Position numbers and translations under genes: made by a program. This document shows, piece after piece, positions 7,809 to 17,501 of a DNA stretch of 47,968 bases. Source of the stretch: Candidatus Thiosymbion sp. (lineage in GTDB: Bacteria > Pseudomonadota > Gammaproteobacteria > Chromatiales > Chromatiaceae); contig JAHDND010000096.1 of assembly GCA_018435665.1 (NCBI GenBank), positions 1 to 47,968 on the forward strand, read 5' to 3'. Position 1 is the stretch's first letter, and every line of letters starts with the position of its first letter. Below the pieces are notes generated by a model. It was not told the DNA's origin, searched no databases, and saw only the letters and a list, made by a program, of their open reading frames with translations.

Positions 7809-9077
7809 ATGCGCTTACCTCAGCTTTACAAACTCATGCTGCCCCTCCTCATCCTGGTGCTGGCCAGCGGTATCTTTGCCTACCTGCGGGCGACGCGCCC
7901 GCAAAAACCGGTGGCTGCCATCGAGGAGCGGGTTTGGCGGGTCGGGGTCGAGCCGGCGCGGCTGCAGCTCCTGGCGCCACAATTGGCGCTCTACGGGAAG
8001 GTTGAAAATCCTAACCTGCTCAGGATCATGGCGGCAGGCCCGGCCCAAGTGGCGGAGGTCGCGGTACGGGACGGCCAGCACGTGCTGCCAGGCGCGTTGC
8101 TGGTAAGCCTGGATGACCGGGACTTCCTCCCGGCCCTGCACCAAGCGGAGGCCTTGGAGGCGGAACTGGTGGCCTTAATACAAAGCGAAGGCCTGCGCCA
8201 CGCGCGGGACCAGACCGCCCTGGAGCAGGAGCGTAAGCTGCTCGAACTGGCCCAGGCTGGTGTCGAACGGGCGGAGCGGCTCAAGACCCAGCGAGCGGGA
8301 TCGGATGCCGATCTTGACGCGGCGGAGCAAGGGCTGGCGCAACAACGTCTGGCGGTCAATCAACGGGAGCGGGACCTGGCCGATCACCCGGCGCGGCTCG
8401 CCGCCCTGGAGGCGCGCCTGGCCAGTGCCCGGGCCAGGGTAGCGGAGATTGCTCTGGACCGGGAGCGCGCGGTGGTCCGGGCACCCTTCGCGGGTCTGGT
8501 GGCGGGGGTGGAGGTGGCGACGGGGGATCAGGTGAAGGCGGACGCCCAGCTCCTGCGCCTCTACGCCCCGGCCGAGCTCGAGGTCCGGGCGCGGATCCCC
8601 GCCCCCTACCAGGCAGAGATCGGCGCCGCCCTGGCCGCCGGGGAGGACCTGCTGGCCTGGGCCGATCTCGGGGGGGAGGCCACCCCGCTGCCCTTGCGGC
8701 TGGAGCGTCTCGCCGGAGAAGCCCAGGCCAGCGGGGTCGACGGCCTGTTCCGGGTCCTCGCCGGGGCGGAGGCCCTGCGGTTGGGACAGGTGGTGGAATT
8801 GCGCCTGGAGCGCCCGGCCCGGGAAGGGCTGGTCGCCGTGCCCTCCGCCGCCGTCCAGGGTGGCAACCGCCTGTACCGAGTGGGGCAGGGACGGTTGCAG
8901 GGCCTGCCGGTGGAGGTCCTGGGGACCTGGCTGCCCGCGGCCCTCGCCACCACCGCCGCGCCAGCCGGGGAGGAACGCCTGCTGGTCCACTCCCCGGCCC
9001 TGCGTGAGGGGGACGCCATCCTCGTCACCCCCCTGCCTCATGCCCTGGAGGGTCTGCGGGTGGAGGTGGCGCCATGA
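7809..9077 (+). CDS. RND efflux periplasmic adaptor (HlyD/AcrA family)
   Basis: A 422-residue membrane fusion protein. A signal-anchor helix (LMLPLLILVLASGIFAYL) is followed by a split lipoyl domain (VAEVAVRDGQHVLPGALLVSLDDRDF and later RAPFAGLVAGVEVATGDQVK). Between these halves lies a long charged alpha-helical hairpin (about residues 100-215), and beta-barrel and membrane-proximal domains follow. It bridges the inner-membrane pump and an outer-membrane channel. The next gene starts within its stop codon (ATGA at 9074), so the two are translationally coupled. No outer-membrane factor gene is present, so a shared TolC-like channel is likely. Substrate unknown. Confidence 0.85.
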   Translation: MRLPQLYKLMLPLLILVLASGIFAYLRATRPQKPVAAIEERVWRVGVEPARLQLLAPQLALYGKVENPNLLRIMAAGPAQVAEVAVRDGQHVLPGALLVSLDDRDFLPALHQAEALEAELVALIQSEGLRHARDQTALEQERKLLELAQAGVERAERLKTQRAGSDADLDAAEQGLAQQRLAVNQRERDLADHPARLAALEARLASARARVAEIALDRERAVVRAPFAGLVAGVEVATGDQVKADAQLLRLYAPAELEVRARIPAPYQAEIGAALAAGEDLLAWADLGGEATPLPLRLERLAGEAQASGVDGLFRVLAGAEALRLGQVVELRLERPAREGLVAVPSAAVQGGNRLYRVGQGRLQGLPVEVLGTWLPAALATTAAPAGEERLLVHSPALREGDAILVTPLPHALEGLRVEVAP

Positions 9078-12000
9078 GTCCGGGCCCTTCCCGGGATCCG
9101 CTGGCGGTGCATCGGCGCGATCTGCTGGGGATCTTCGCCCACCACAAGGTGGCGGCCAATCTGCTGATGCTGATGATGCTCCTCAGTGGGGTGCTGGCCC
9201 TGGAGCGGCTCAACGTCCAGTTCTTCCCTCGCTTTGCCCTGGACATCGTCACGGTGCGGGTCCTCTGGACCGGGGCCAGCGCCGAGGACGTGGAGGTCGG
9301 CATCACCCAGCCCCTGGAGCAGCGGCTGCGCGCGGTGGACAATCTGCACAAGCTGACGTCCACTTCCGCCCAGGGGGTGTCCAGTATCACCCTGGAGTTT
9401 GCCGATGGCACCGATTCCCTGCTGGCCCTGGATCAGGTCCGGCGCCTGGTCGACGAGTTCCGCAATTTTCCCGACGACGCCGAAAAGCCCGAGGTGGCCC
9501 TGGCGACCCGCTACGAGACGGTGGCACGGATTCTCATCACCGGGCTGGATGATCCCGGAGAACGCCGCAACCTGGCGCGCCGCTTCGAGACCGAACTGCT
9601 GGATGCCGGCATCGACCGGGTGGATATCGAGGGCTTGCCCCAGGAACTGATCGCCATCCAGCTCGATCACGGCCGCCTGGCGGAACTGGACCTGGGGCTG
9701 GACGCCGTGGGGGAGCGCATTGCCGCCCTCAGTCGCGATCTGCCCGCTGGCGTGGTCGGCCGGGAGGAGGGCAGCCGCGAGTTGCGTGGCCTGGACCAGG
9801 CCCGGGACCCCCTGGCCTTTGCCCGGCTGCCGGTCGCCACCGCCGAGGGGTCGCGCATCAATCTGGGCGATGTTGCCACCATCGAACGCACGGCCCGGGA
9901 TGACCAGACCTGGCTCTCGGTGGCGGGCAGGCCCGCGGTGGAACTGGTGGTGCGCCGCTCCGAGCAGGGTGATTCCCTGGCGGCGGCCCGGGTTTTGGAG
10001 GACTGGCTGGCGCGGACCCGGCCGCAACTACCCCAGGGCGTGGAGCTGCGGGTCTATGACGAGGCCTGGCAACTCATCGCCGAGCGCATCCTGTTGCTGG
10101 TCAAGAACGGCCTGGGCGGGCTGGTGCTGGTGGTCGCCATCCTCTACCTGTTCCTCACCGGGCGCGTGGCCTTCTGGGTCGCGGCGGGCATCCCCACCGC
10201 CTTCATGGCCACCCTCTTCATCCTCTGGCTGGCGGGGGGCAGTATCAACATGATCAGCCTCTTCGCCCTGATCATGGCCCTGGGCATCATCGTCGACGAT
10301 GCCATCGTCGTCGGCGAGTCGTCCTTGGCCCATTACCAGCTGGGGGAACCGGCCCTGTTGGCGGCCGAGGGTGGGGCCCGGCGCATGCTTGGGCCGGTGA
10401 TGGCATCGACCCTGACCACGGTGGCGGCCTTCATGCCCCTGCTGCTGGTGGGAGGGGTCTTCGGCGCCATCATGGGGGCCATCCCGCTGGTGATGATCAG
10501 CGTGTTGATCGCCTCGCTGCTGGAAAGCTTCCTGGTGCTACCAGGACACCTGCGCCATGCCTTTCAGCACCTGCACCGGGTGCAGCCGGATTCCCTGCGC
10601 GGCCGCCTGGATCGCGCCTTCAACCGCTTTCGCGATCAGGGCTTTCGGCCCCTGGTGATGGCGGCCATCGCCCGCCCTGGGGTGACCCTGAGTCTGGCCC
10701 TGGCCTTTTTGCTCCTGGCGCTCGGGTTGCTGGCCGGGGGGCGACTGAAGTTTGTCTTCTTTCCCACCCCCGAGGCCCAGATCCTGGTGGCCGACGTGAC
10801 CTTCGTCGCCGGTACGCCCCGGGCACGGGTGGATGCCTTTCTCGACCACCTGAGCGAGGCCTTTTGGCAAACCGAGCGCGACTTGGGGGCGGGTGAACTG
10901 GTCAAGGTGGCGGTGGCGGTCCACGGCGCCAAGACCGGGGGTGGCGGCTCCAGCGCCAGCGGTGAGCAATTGGGGGGGCTCAAGGTGGAGTTGACCCCGC
11001 CGGATGCCCGGACAGTGCGTAACGCGGAATTGATCGCGGCCTGGCGCGAGCGCCTGATCCTGCCCGCCGGGCTGGAGACCCTGACCATCATTCCGCGGCG
11101 CATGGGGCCCACCGGGCGGGACCTGACGTTACGCCTGAGCGGTGGCGATGCCGAGTCCCTGAAACAGGCGGCCCTGCGGCTGCAGCAGGCCCTGGCCGGC
11201 CTGCCCGGGGTGATGGAGGTGGAGGATGACCTGGCCTATGGTCGGGAGCAGTTGATTTACCGGCTGACCCCGGCCGGGGCGGCCCTGGGGCTGACGGTGG
11301 CGGGGCTGGGGCGGCAGTTGCGTACCGCCTTCGCCGGCCAATTGGTACAGATCTTCCAGGACGGTCCGGATGAGGTAGAGGTGCGGGTGCGTCTGCCGGC
11401 GGTGGAGCGCGATCGCCTGGCGAGCCTCCAGCGCCTCAATGTGCGCCTGCCCGATGGCCGTGCCGTGCCTCTGACGGCGGTGGCCGAGTGGCATACCCGC
11501 CGGGGTTTCGAGGTCTTGCGCCATGCCGAGGGGCGGCGGGCGGTGGAGGTGACGGCGGACGTCAACAGTCAGGTGACCTCGGTGGCGGCCCTGACGGCCA
11601 GTCTGGAGGAGACCACGCTGGCGGAGCTGCGCCAGACCTGGCCACAACTGACGGTAAGCTTCGAGGGCCGCGCCACGGATCAGCGCGCCGCCCTGGCGGA
11701 CCTGAAGACCGGGCTTTTGGTGGGTCTGTTGCTGATCTATCTGGTCCTGGCCTGGGTCTTTTCCTCCTATGGCTGGCCACTGGTGGTGATGACCATCATC
11801 CCCTTCGGACTGGCCGGCGCCCTCTTCGGCCACTGGGTGATGGGCCTGGATCTGACGCTCTTGTCGCTGTTCGGCTTCTTCGCCTTGTCCGGGATCGTGG
11901 TCAACGATTCCATCATCCTGGTGGACTTCTACCGGTGGCTGCGTACCCAGGGCCTGGAAATCGCGGAGGCCCTGGTGGAAGCGGCTTGTCAGCGCCTGCG

Positions 12001-12232
12001 CGCGGTGCTGCTGACCTCGCTGACGACCATCGCCGGCCTGGGACCCTTGCTGTTCGAGACCTCGCTACAGGCCCAGTTCCTCATCCCCATGGCCTGTTCC
12101 ATTGCCTTTGGCCTGGCCAGCGCGACCCTGTTGGTCCTGCTGGTGGTGCCGGCGTTGCTGGCGGTCTACGAGCGCATGCATCATCGGCTGGCGCGCTGGT
12201 GGGGCGGGGTGGAGACGGCCGGGGCGGGGTGA
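9074..12232 (+). CDS. RND efflux transporter, AcrB/hydrophobe-amphiphile family
   Basis: A 1052-residue inner-membrane proton/drug antiporter with 12 membrane helices arranged as two 1+5 halves, separated by large periplasmic loops. The N terminus has NLLMLMMLLSGVLALERLNV. The first porter loop has VEVGITQPLEQRLRAV. The central helix-4 motif ALGIIVDDAIVVGE contains the paired Asp residues that carry protons. The second half repeats it as FALSGIVVNDSIILVDF. It starts inside the adaptor stop codon. Its divergence from AcrB itself leaves the substrate open. Confidence 0.88.
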   Translation: MSPGPSRDPLAVHRRDLLGIFAHHKVAANLLMLMMLLSGVLALERLNVQFFPRFALDIVTVRVLWTGASAEDVEVGITQPLEQRLRAVDNLHKLTSTSAQGVSSITLEFADGTDSLLALDQVRRLVDEFRNFPDDAEKPEVALATRYETVARILITGLDDPGERRNLARRFETELLDAGIDRVDIEGLPQELIAIQLDHGRLAELDLGLDAVGERIAALSRDLPAGVVGREEGSRELRGLDQARDPLAFARLPVATAEGSRINLGDVATIERTARDDQTWLSVAGRPAVELVVRRSEQGDSLAAARVLEDWLARTRPQLPQGVELRVYDEAWQLIAERILLLVKNGLGGLVLVVAILYLFLTGRVAFWVAAGIPTAFMATLFILWLAGGSINMISLFALIMALGIIVDDAIVVGESSLAHYQLGEPALLAAEGGARRMLGPVMASTLTTVAAFMPLLLVGGVFGAIMGAIPLVMISVLIASLLESFLVLPGHLRHAFQHLHRVQPDSLRGRLDRAFNRFRDQGFRPLVMAAIARPGVTLSLALAFLLLALGLLAGGRLKFVFFPTPEAQILVADVTFVAGTPRARVDAFLDHLSEAFWQTERDLGAGELVKVAVAVHGAKTGGGGSSASGEQLGGLKVELTPPDARTVRNAELIAAWRERLILPAGLETLTIIPRRMGPTGRDLTLRLSGGDAESLKQAALRLQQALAGLPGVMEVEDDLAYGREQLIYRLTPAGAALGLTVAGLGRQLRTAFAGQLVQIFQDGPDEVEVRVRLPAVERDRLASLQRLNVRLPDGRAVPLTAVAEWHTRRGFEVLRHAEGRRAVEVTADVNSQVTSVAALTASLEETTLAELRQTWPQLTVSFEGRATDQRAALADLKTGLLVGLLLIYLVLAWVFSSYGWPLVVMTIIPFGLAGALFGHWVMGLDLTLLSLFGFFALSGIVVNDSIILVDFYRWLRTQGLEIAEALVEAACQRLRAVLLTSLTTIAGLGPLLFETSLQAQFLIPMACSIAFGLASATLLVLLVVPALLAVYERMHHRLARWWGGVETAGAG

Positions 12233-12252
12233 GCGGGGGGGCGGTGTAGTAT

Positions 12253-12277
12253 CGGCCAGGGGACAAGCCCCTGGCCG
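12253..12277. terminator. Perfect 10-bp hairpin between convergent genes
   Basis: CGGCCAGGGG, loop ACAAG, then CCCCTGGCCG. It lies between the convergent stops of the RND pump (12232) and the EF-G paralogue (12319). There is no strong T tract on either side, so it may act as an inefficient bidirectional terminator or an mRNA 3'-end stabiliser. Confidence 0.5.
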
Positions 12278-12318
12278 GTGCGGGTTAGGCGGCGGAGGTG
12301 GCCGCGCGGGGGAGCGGA

Positions 12319-14367
12319 TCAGTCCGTCTCGCTGCGCTGGTAGGCGTCCTGGAGTTGCTTTTGGACGTTGGGTGGCACGGCCTCATAGTGGCTGAGCTCA
12401 ATGGCGTAGGTGCCCTCGCCGCCGGTCAGGGACTTGAGGCGGGACTCGTAGCCCTCCAGCTCCGCCAGGGGCACCTCGCCGTCGATGGCGATCTGGCCCA
12501 TGGCGGCGGCGTCACTGCCCAGGACTCGGCCGCGGCGGCTGGAGAGGTCGCCGGCCAGGTCGCCCATGGCGCTGTTCTGGGCGAGGATGCGGATCTTGAC
12601 GATGGGCTCCAGGATCACCGGCCGCGCCTTGTCGATGGCCTCCAGGAAGGCCTTGCGTCCGGCGGTGACAAAGGCGATGTCCTTGGAATCGACGGGGTGG
12701 AACTTGCCGTCGTAGAGGGTGACGCGGACGTCCTGGAAAGGATAGCCGGCGATGGCGCCCTCGCCCAGAATCTGCCGCACGCCCTTTTCCACCGAGGGAA
12801 TGAACTGGTTGGGCACGGTGCCGCCGACCACGGCATCGACGAACTCGAAGCCGGCGCCGCGCTCCAGGGGCTCGATACGGATAAAGACCTCGCCGAACTG
12901 GCCGGCGCCGCCGGTCTGTTTCTTGTGGCGGTGATGGCCCTCGGCCTTGGCGGTGATGGTCTCCCGATAGGGGATGCTCGGCGGGCGGGTGTCGACCTCG
13001 ACATGGAACTGATCGGCGAGCCGGCGCATCAGCACCTTCATGTGCAACTCGCCCAGGCCGCGCATCACCGTCTCGTTGGTGGAGGGGTTGTGCTCGACAT
13101 GGAAGCAGGGGTCCTCGGACTCCAGCTTATGCAGGGCATCGGCCAGCTTCTGCTCGTCGCCGCGCTTCTTGGGAGAGATGGCCAGGCCATAGAGGGGCAC
13201 CGGGCATTCCATGGACTTGAGGTGATGGTGGTCCTCGTCATGGGAGTCGTGGAGCACGGCATCGAAGTGGACCTCGTCCACCCGGGCGATGGCGAGAATG
13301 TCCCCGGGGACGCCATCCTGGACCTCGATCTGCTCGTTGCCGTGGAGACGGTAGAGGTGGCTGACCTTGATGGGCTTGCGGGCATCACCGATGTAGAGCT
13401 GGCTGTTGGGGGTGACGCGCCCCTGGTGGATGCGGAAGATGCCAAGCTTGCCGCGGAAGGGGTCGTTGATGACCTTGAAGATGTGGGCCAGGACATGCTG
13501 AGTGGGGTCCGGACTGACGGCGACGGGAACCATGTCGGCGCCCTCGCCCTTCATGAAGGGGGGCGGATTTCCCTCGGCCGGGTTGGGCATCAGGCGCACC
13601 AGAATCTCCAGGAGTTCCGGGATACCGGCGCCGGTCTCGGCGGAGATGTAACAGACCGGGATCAGGTGCCCCTCGCGCAAGGCCTTTTCAAAGGGGTCAT
13701 GGAGTTGCTCGGGCGCCAGGTCCTGACCCTGCTCCAGGTAGAGCTCCATCAGGGCCTCGTCCACCTCCACCACCTGGTCGATGATGCGGCCATGGGCCTC
13801 CGCGACGCTGGAAAAATCGGTCGGGGCGCCGCTGGGCTGGAAGAAGCAGTCCACGACCTGTTGGCCACCGTTGGTGGGCAGGTTGATGGGCAGGCACTCG
13901 GGGCCAAAGGTGTCGCGGATCTGTTCGGTAAGGCCGGCGAGGTCGACGCCCTCGGCATCGATCTTGTTGACGATGATGATCCGGCACAACTGCCGATCCT
14001 TGGCCGTGGCCATCATGCGTTGGGTCACCCGCTCGATACCGGCCTGGGCGCTGATGACCACGGCCGCGGTCTCCACCGCCGGCAGGATGGACAGGCTGCG
14101 GCCGATGAAGTCGGGAAAGCCGGGGGTGTCGAGCAGATTGACGTGCTTGCCGTGGGCGTTGAAGCTGGTAATGCCGATGTCCAGGGAGTGTTTGTGCTCC
14201 TTCTCCAAGGGGTCGTAATCACAAACGGTGGTCCCCCGGGCCACGCTGCCAGGCGTGGGGATGACCCCCGTCGCGGCGAGCAGGGCCTCCACCAGGGTGG
14301 TCTTGCCAGCACCGGCGTGACCCACCAGGGCAATGTTGCGGACGTCCTCGGCATTGTAGTCAGACAT
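12319..14367 (-). CDS. Elongation factor G-like GTPase (paralogue)
   Basis: A 682-residue translational GTPase with P-loop GHAGAGKTTL, DTPGFPDF (G3), NKID (G4) and EF-G domains II-V (for example MRGLGELHMKVLMRRLADQF in domain III and the GEVFIRIEPLERG region in domain IV). Switch I is unlike canonical FusA: instead of the RGITI-type sequence it reads TTVCDYDPLEKEHKHSLDIG. It stands alone, away from any str operon. This suits the dispensable EF-G-like family whose members may act in ribosome recycling, tetracycline-like protection or stress. Canonical fusA must be elsewhere. Confidence 0.85.
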   Translation of the reverse strand: MSDYNAEDVRNIALVGHAGAGKTTLVEALLAATGVIPTPGSVARGTTVCDYDPLEKEHKHSLDIGITSFNAHGKHVNLLDTPGFPDFIGRSLSILPAVETAAVVISAQAGIERVTQRMMATAKDRQLCRIIIVNKIDAEGVDLAGLTEQIRDTFGPECLPINLPTNGGQQVVDCFFQPSGAPTDFSSVAEAHGRIIDQVVEVDEALMELYLEQGQDLAPEQLHDPFEKALREGHLIPVCYISAETGAGIPELLEILVRLMPNPAEGNPPPFMKGEGADMVPVAVSPDPTQHVLAHIFKVINDPFRGKLGIFRIHQGRVTPNSQLYIGDARKPIKVSHLYRLHGNEQIEVQDGVPGDILAIARVDEVHFDAVLHDSHDEDHHHLKSMECPVPLYGLAISPKKRGDEQKLADALHKLESEDPCFHVEHNPSTNETVMRGLGELHMKVLMRRLADQFHVEVDTRPPSIPYRETITAKAEGHHRHKKQTGGAGQFGEVFIRIEPLERGAGFEFVDAVVGGTVPNQFIPSVEKGVRQILGEGAIAGYPFQDVRVTLYDGKFHPVDSKDIAFVTAGRKAFLEAIDKARPVILEPIVKIRILAQNSAMGDLAGDLSSRRGRVLGSDAAAMGQIAIDGEVPLAELEGYESRLKSLTGGEGTYAIELSHYEAVPPNVQKQLQDAYQRSETD

Positions 14368-14611
14368 GGAGAAAACCTTCCAAGCAGGATGCGGGGTTGG
14401 TGAAAAGGGCGCCGCGACCGGGCGGCGGCCGGCTGGCCGAAGTATATCCCAACCGGCTGGCGGGGAAGAGAGTCACACTTGGCGGTTGGCAAAGGGGCTA
14501 TATTTACCGACAGGTACCGTGCCCGGCACCCAGCCCCGGCCTCTGGCATCCGGCGCCAAGGGGCATGCCCGGAGCGGGTCAAGCAACCACCCAAGGGAAG
14601 AGGAGCGATTC

Positions 14612-15094
14612 ATGAGTCTGATCTTGACGTCCACCGCCTTTACCCACGGCGGCATCATTCCCCGGCGCCACACCTGCGCCGGCGAGGATATCTCACCCGA
14701 TCTGGCCTGGAGCGGGGTACCGGCGGACACCCAGAGCCTGGTGCTGCTGATCGACGATCCCGATGCGCCCGATCCCCAGGCGCCACGCACGGTCTGGGAC
14801 CATTGGGTCCTCTACAACCTGCCCCCGGACGCGGTGGGTCTGCCCGCCGGTATCCAGCCCGCGGACTTACCCCCGGGAACCCGGCAAGGGCTGAATAGCT
14901 GGGGGCGCACCGGGTACGGGGGGCCCTGTCCCCCCATCGGCCGCCATCGCTATTTTCATCTGCTTTATGCCCTGGATTGCCAGTTGCCGGACCTCGGCGA
15001 GCCGCACAAGAACCGGCTCCTGGCGGCCATGGACGAGCACATCCTGGCCCGGGCGGAGCTGGTGGGAACTTACCAGAAGGGAGATGGGGAGTAG
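14612..15094 (+). CDS. YbhB/YbcL-type phosphatidylethanolamine-binding-like protein
   Basis: A 160-residue protein with the PEBP-like signatures CAGEDISPDLAWSGVP, LVLLIDDPDAPDP, VWDHWVLYNLP and GPCPPIGRHRYFHLLYAL. Bacterial members are small cytosolic or periplasmic ligand-binding proteins of unclear role, often annotated as Raf-kinase-inhibitor-like. The start at 14612 follows an AGAGGAGCG ribosome site and gives MSLILTSTAFTHGG, the family start. There is no signal peptide. Confidence 0.88.
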   Translation: MSLILTSTAFTHGGIIPRRHTCAGEDISPDLAWSGVPADTQSLVLLIDDPDAPDPQAPRTVWDHWVLYNLPPDAVGLPAGIQPADLPPGTRQGLNSWGRTGYGGPCPPIGRHRYFHLLYALDCQLPDLGEPHKNRLLAAMDEHILARAELVGTYQKGDGE

Positions 15095-15097
15095 GAG

Positions 15098-15126
15098 GAA
15101 AGGGGGCGGCACCGGCGGCCCCTTTC
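15098..15126. terminator. Hairpin between convergent YbhB-like and glgA genes
   Basis: GAAAGGGG at 15098-15105 pairs with CCCCTTTC at 15119-15126 across a 13-base loop. It lies between two convergent stop codons and can serve both directions as a terminator, with short A/T runs in the arms. Confidence 0.5.
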
Positions 15127-15130
15127 TCGC

Positions 15131-17371
15131 TCACTTATCGCGGATGTAGTTGTAGATATTCAGGTAATCCATGCCTGGAATATTCCAGGAATAGTCGCTG
15201 CGCATGGCGTTCTTCATCAGCTCCCGGAAATGATCGGGGTGTTGGTAGTAGCAGGCGATGGCCCGCCCCAGGGCCGATTCCAGACCCGGCTGGTCGTAAT
15301 TCTCGAAGACGTAGCCATTGCGCTCGTGCAAGGGGCGATGGGAATAGTCCTTATCGTAGACGGTGTCCGCCAGGCCGCCCACGGCGCGCACCACCGGGAT
15401 GGTACCGTAGCGCAGGGCGATGAGCTGGGTCAGACCGCAGGGCTCGAACTGGCTCGGCACCAGCAGCATGTCGGCGCCGGCGTAGATGAGGTGTGACAAC
15501 TCCTCGTCGTATCCGATCTCCAGGTGGCAATCCGGGCTGTCGTTCAGCATGCGCTTCAGGCCCCAGAAATCGGCGTTGATGCGCGCGTCCGGGCTGGAGC
15601 CAAGGAGCACGAATTGAGCACCATGCTCCAGGCTGTAGAAAATGGCGTGGCGCACCAGTTCCAGGCCCTTCTGGGGGTCGAGCCGCCCGATGAAGGCGAT
15701 GATGGGCTTGGCGTTATCCGCCAGCAGGAAACGGTGGCGCAGGGCCCGTTTGTTGTCGTATTTGCCGTCAAGGGTGTCGAGGCCATAGCGCACGGGCAGG
15801 TAGCGGTCGACCTCGGGATTCCAGACGTCATAGTCGATGCCATTGACCACCCCACCGTATTTGAGGTGATGGGTGTGGAGGGTCGGCTCCAGGCCGAAGC
15901 CCTGGCCGCCGTCGCGGGTCTCGAAGGCGTACCGCGGCGAGACCGTGGTGGTGAAGTTGGCGTAGACGATGCCACCCTTGAGCAGGTTGAGGGCGTGGGG
16001 GTTGTGATTGTCGCGCAACCGGCTGTAATCGAAGAAGTGTTCCGGCCGGCCTAGCCCCGTGGCGCGCAACAGTTCCTGACCGGTGACCCCCTGGTGCTTG
16101 AAGTTGTGGATGGTCAGGCAGACCCGGGGATGGGTCATGCCCAGGTGCTGGTAGATCTCAAAAAGGAACAGCGGCACCAGGGCCGTCTGCCAGTCGTGGC
16201 AATGGATGATATCCGGGTGCTTGCCGGCCTTGAACAGGAACTCCATGGCCGCGCGGGAGAAAAAGGCGTAGCGCAGCAGGTCGTCGTTGAAGCCGTAAAT
16301 GGCGCCCCGATTGAAGAAGTTGTCCGGGGAGTGGGGCTCGATGAAGAAGCACTTGCGATCGTGAACGAAGCCAAAGTAGACGGTGCAATGGATGGCGCCC
16401 TCATACCAGGGAACCCACAGGTCCTGGAAGGCGACATGGAGTTCGTAGATGTGGTCGTAGCGCAGGTTGTCGTATTTGGGCAGGATGATCTCGACATGGT
16501 TGCCGCGGATCGATAGCTCCCGCGTCAGGCCAAAGACCACGTCGCCCAGACCGCCAACCTTGGCCACGGGCGCCATTTCGGGGGTGATCTGGACGATGTA
16601 GAGGCTGGGCCCCTGATAGACGTAGGGGGAGGGCGCCTGGCTGGTGTCGGACTGTTCCGGGTAGGGTTCCAGGATGTGGACCGATTCCGGTTCCGCTTCC
16701 GACTCCGCGGCGGGGGGCGTAGCCTCGACCTGGACCTCGTCTGACACGGGGGCGGGACTCATGGGGGCCGGAGAGGCTGCCACCAGGGGCTCCACGGTCG
16801 CTGGGCCGGGAACAGGGGTGACTTCAGCGGCGGGAGCCGAAGGGATCTCGGTGGCGTCTAGCAGGTCGAGGGACGGCGCCGTGGTGACCATTTCGCTCAG
16901 ATCGAGGGCCAGCGGCGCCAGGTCCGGGGGGGTATCCCCGGCAGGCGGTTGCCCGGGCTGATCCGCCGCCCTGCTGGCGCCAGGGCGAGGGGCCACGGGC
17001 ACACCAGGGGCTGTGGGCACCCGAGGGGTGGCCTTGGGCGCGGCTCGCTCAGACCTGGCCGGGGAGGCAGGCTTAGGCGTAACGGTGGGTGTGACCTGCG
17101 GCGCTGAGGGAGGCGGTTCCGGCTTCGGGACCGGCCTGGGCGTATTAGCGGACGAGACCTGCGACGCCGGGGAAGCAGGCGCCGGCTTCAAGGGCGCCTT
17201 GGGCGTCGCGGGGGGTGTGACCTGCGGCGCCGGGGAAGACGGTACGGGCTTCGGAGGCGCCTTGGACGCCGCGGCAGTTGTGACTTGTGGCGCAATGGAA
17301 GCCGGCGCCGGCTTCGGGGGCGTCTTGGCCGTCTCGGCGGGTTTTTTGGAATCGACTGATTTTTTGGCCAT
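15131..17371 (-). CDS. glgA: Glycogen synthase with long Pro/Ala-rich N-terminal extension
   Basis: A 746-residue protein; typical GlgA has about 480-520. The catalytic GT5 part starts near residue 265 (YIVQITPEMAPVAKVGGLGD, holding the ADP-glucose-binding KVGGL). It continues through HCHDWQTALVP, VNGIDYDVWNP, FIGRLDPQKG and the C-terminal PSQFEPCGLTQL acid motif. It adds ADP-glucose to alpha-1,4-glucan. The first roughly 260 residues are low complexity (repeated PKPAPASPAPQVT-like units), probably disordered and possibly a tether. I start at ATG 17371 (MAKKSVDSKKPAE) and not at the earlier ATG 17425, whose sequence is atypical. No other glg gene is adjacent. Confidence 0.88.
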   Translation of the reverse strand: MAKKSVDSKKPAETAKTPPKPAPASIAPQVTTAAASKAPPKPVPSSPAPQVTPPATPKAPLKPAPASPASQVSSANTPRPVPKPEPPPSAPQVTPTVTPKPASPARSERAAPKATPRVPTAPGVPVAPRPGASRAADQPGQPPAGDTPPDLAPLALDLSEMVTTAPSLDLLDATEIPSAPAAEVTPVPGPATVEPLVAASPAPMSPAPVSDEVQVEATPPAAESEAEPESVHILEPYPEQSDTSQAPSPYVYQGPSLYIVQITPEMAPVAKVGGLGDVVFGLTRELSIRGNHVEIILPKYDNLRYDHIYELHVAFQDLWVPWYEGAIHCTVYFGFVHDRKCFFIEPHSPDNFFNRGAIYGFNDDLLRYAFFSRAAMEFLFKAGKHPDIIHCHDWQTALVPLFLFEIYQHLGMTHPRVCLTIHNFKHQGVTGQELLRATGLGRPEHFFDYSRLRDNHNPHALNLLKGGIVYANFTTTVSPRYAFETRDGGQGFGLEPTLHTHHLKYGGVVNGIDYDVWNPEVDRYLPVRYGLDTLDGKYDNKRALRHRFLLADNAKPIIAFIGRLDPQKGLELVRHAIFYSLEHGAQFVLLGSSPDARINADFWGLKRMLNDSPDCHLEIGYDEELSHLIYAGADMLLVPSQFEPCGLTQLIALRYGTIPVVRAVGGLADTVYDKDYSHRPLHERNGYVFENYDQPGLESALGRAIACYYQHPDHFRELMKNAMRSDYSWNIPGMDYLNIYNYIRDK

Positions 17372-17501
17372 CGCATTATCCAGGTAGCGGGTCCTGCCAG
17401 AGCCTGGCAAGGGCCGGGACCACAACGGCCGTCACCATGGCCGTCACGGGGAATATTAGGCGGATTATACCCCCCGCCACTGGCTTCCCCGTGGATCCGG
17501 T

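Noticed and set aside
12298..14403. A 700-codon plus-strand open frame opposite the EF-G paralogue
   Set aside because: Composition (Gly/Leu/Asp/His-rich, no domain) is that of an antisense shadow in GC-rich DNA; the minus-strand protein has all EF-G motifs.
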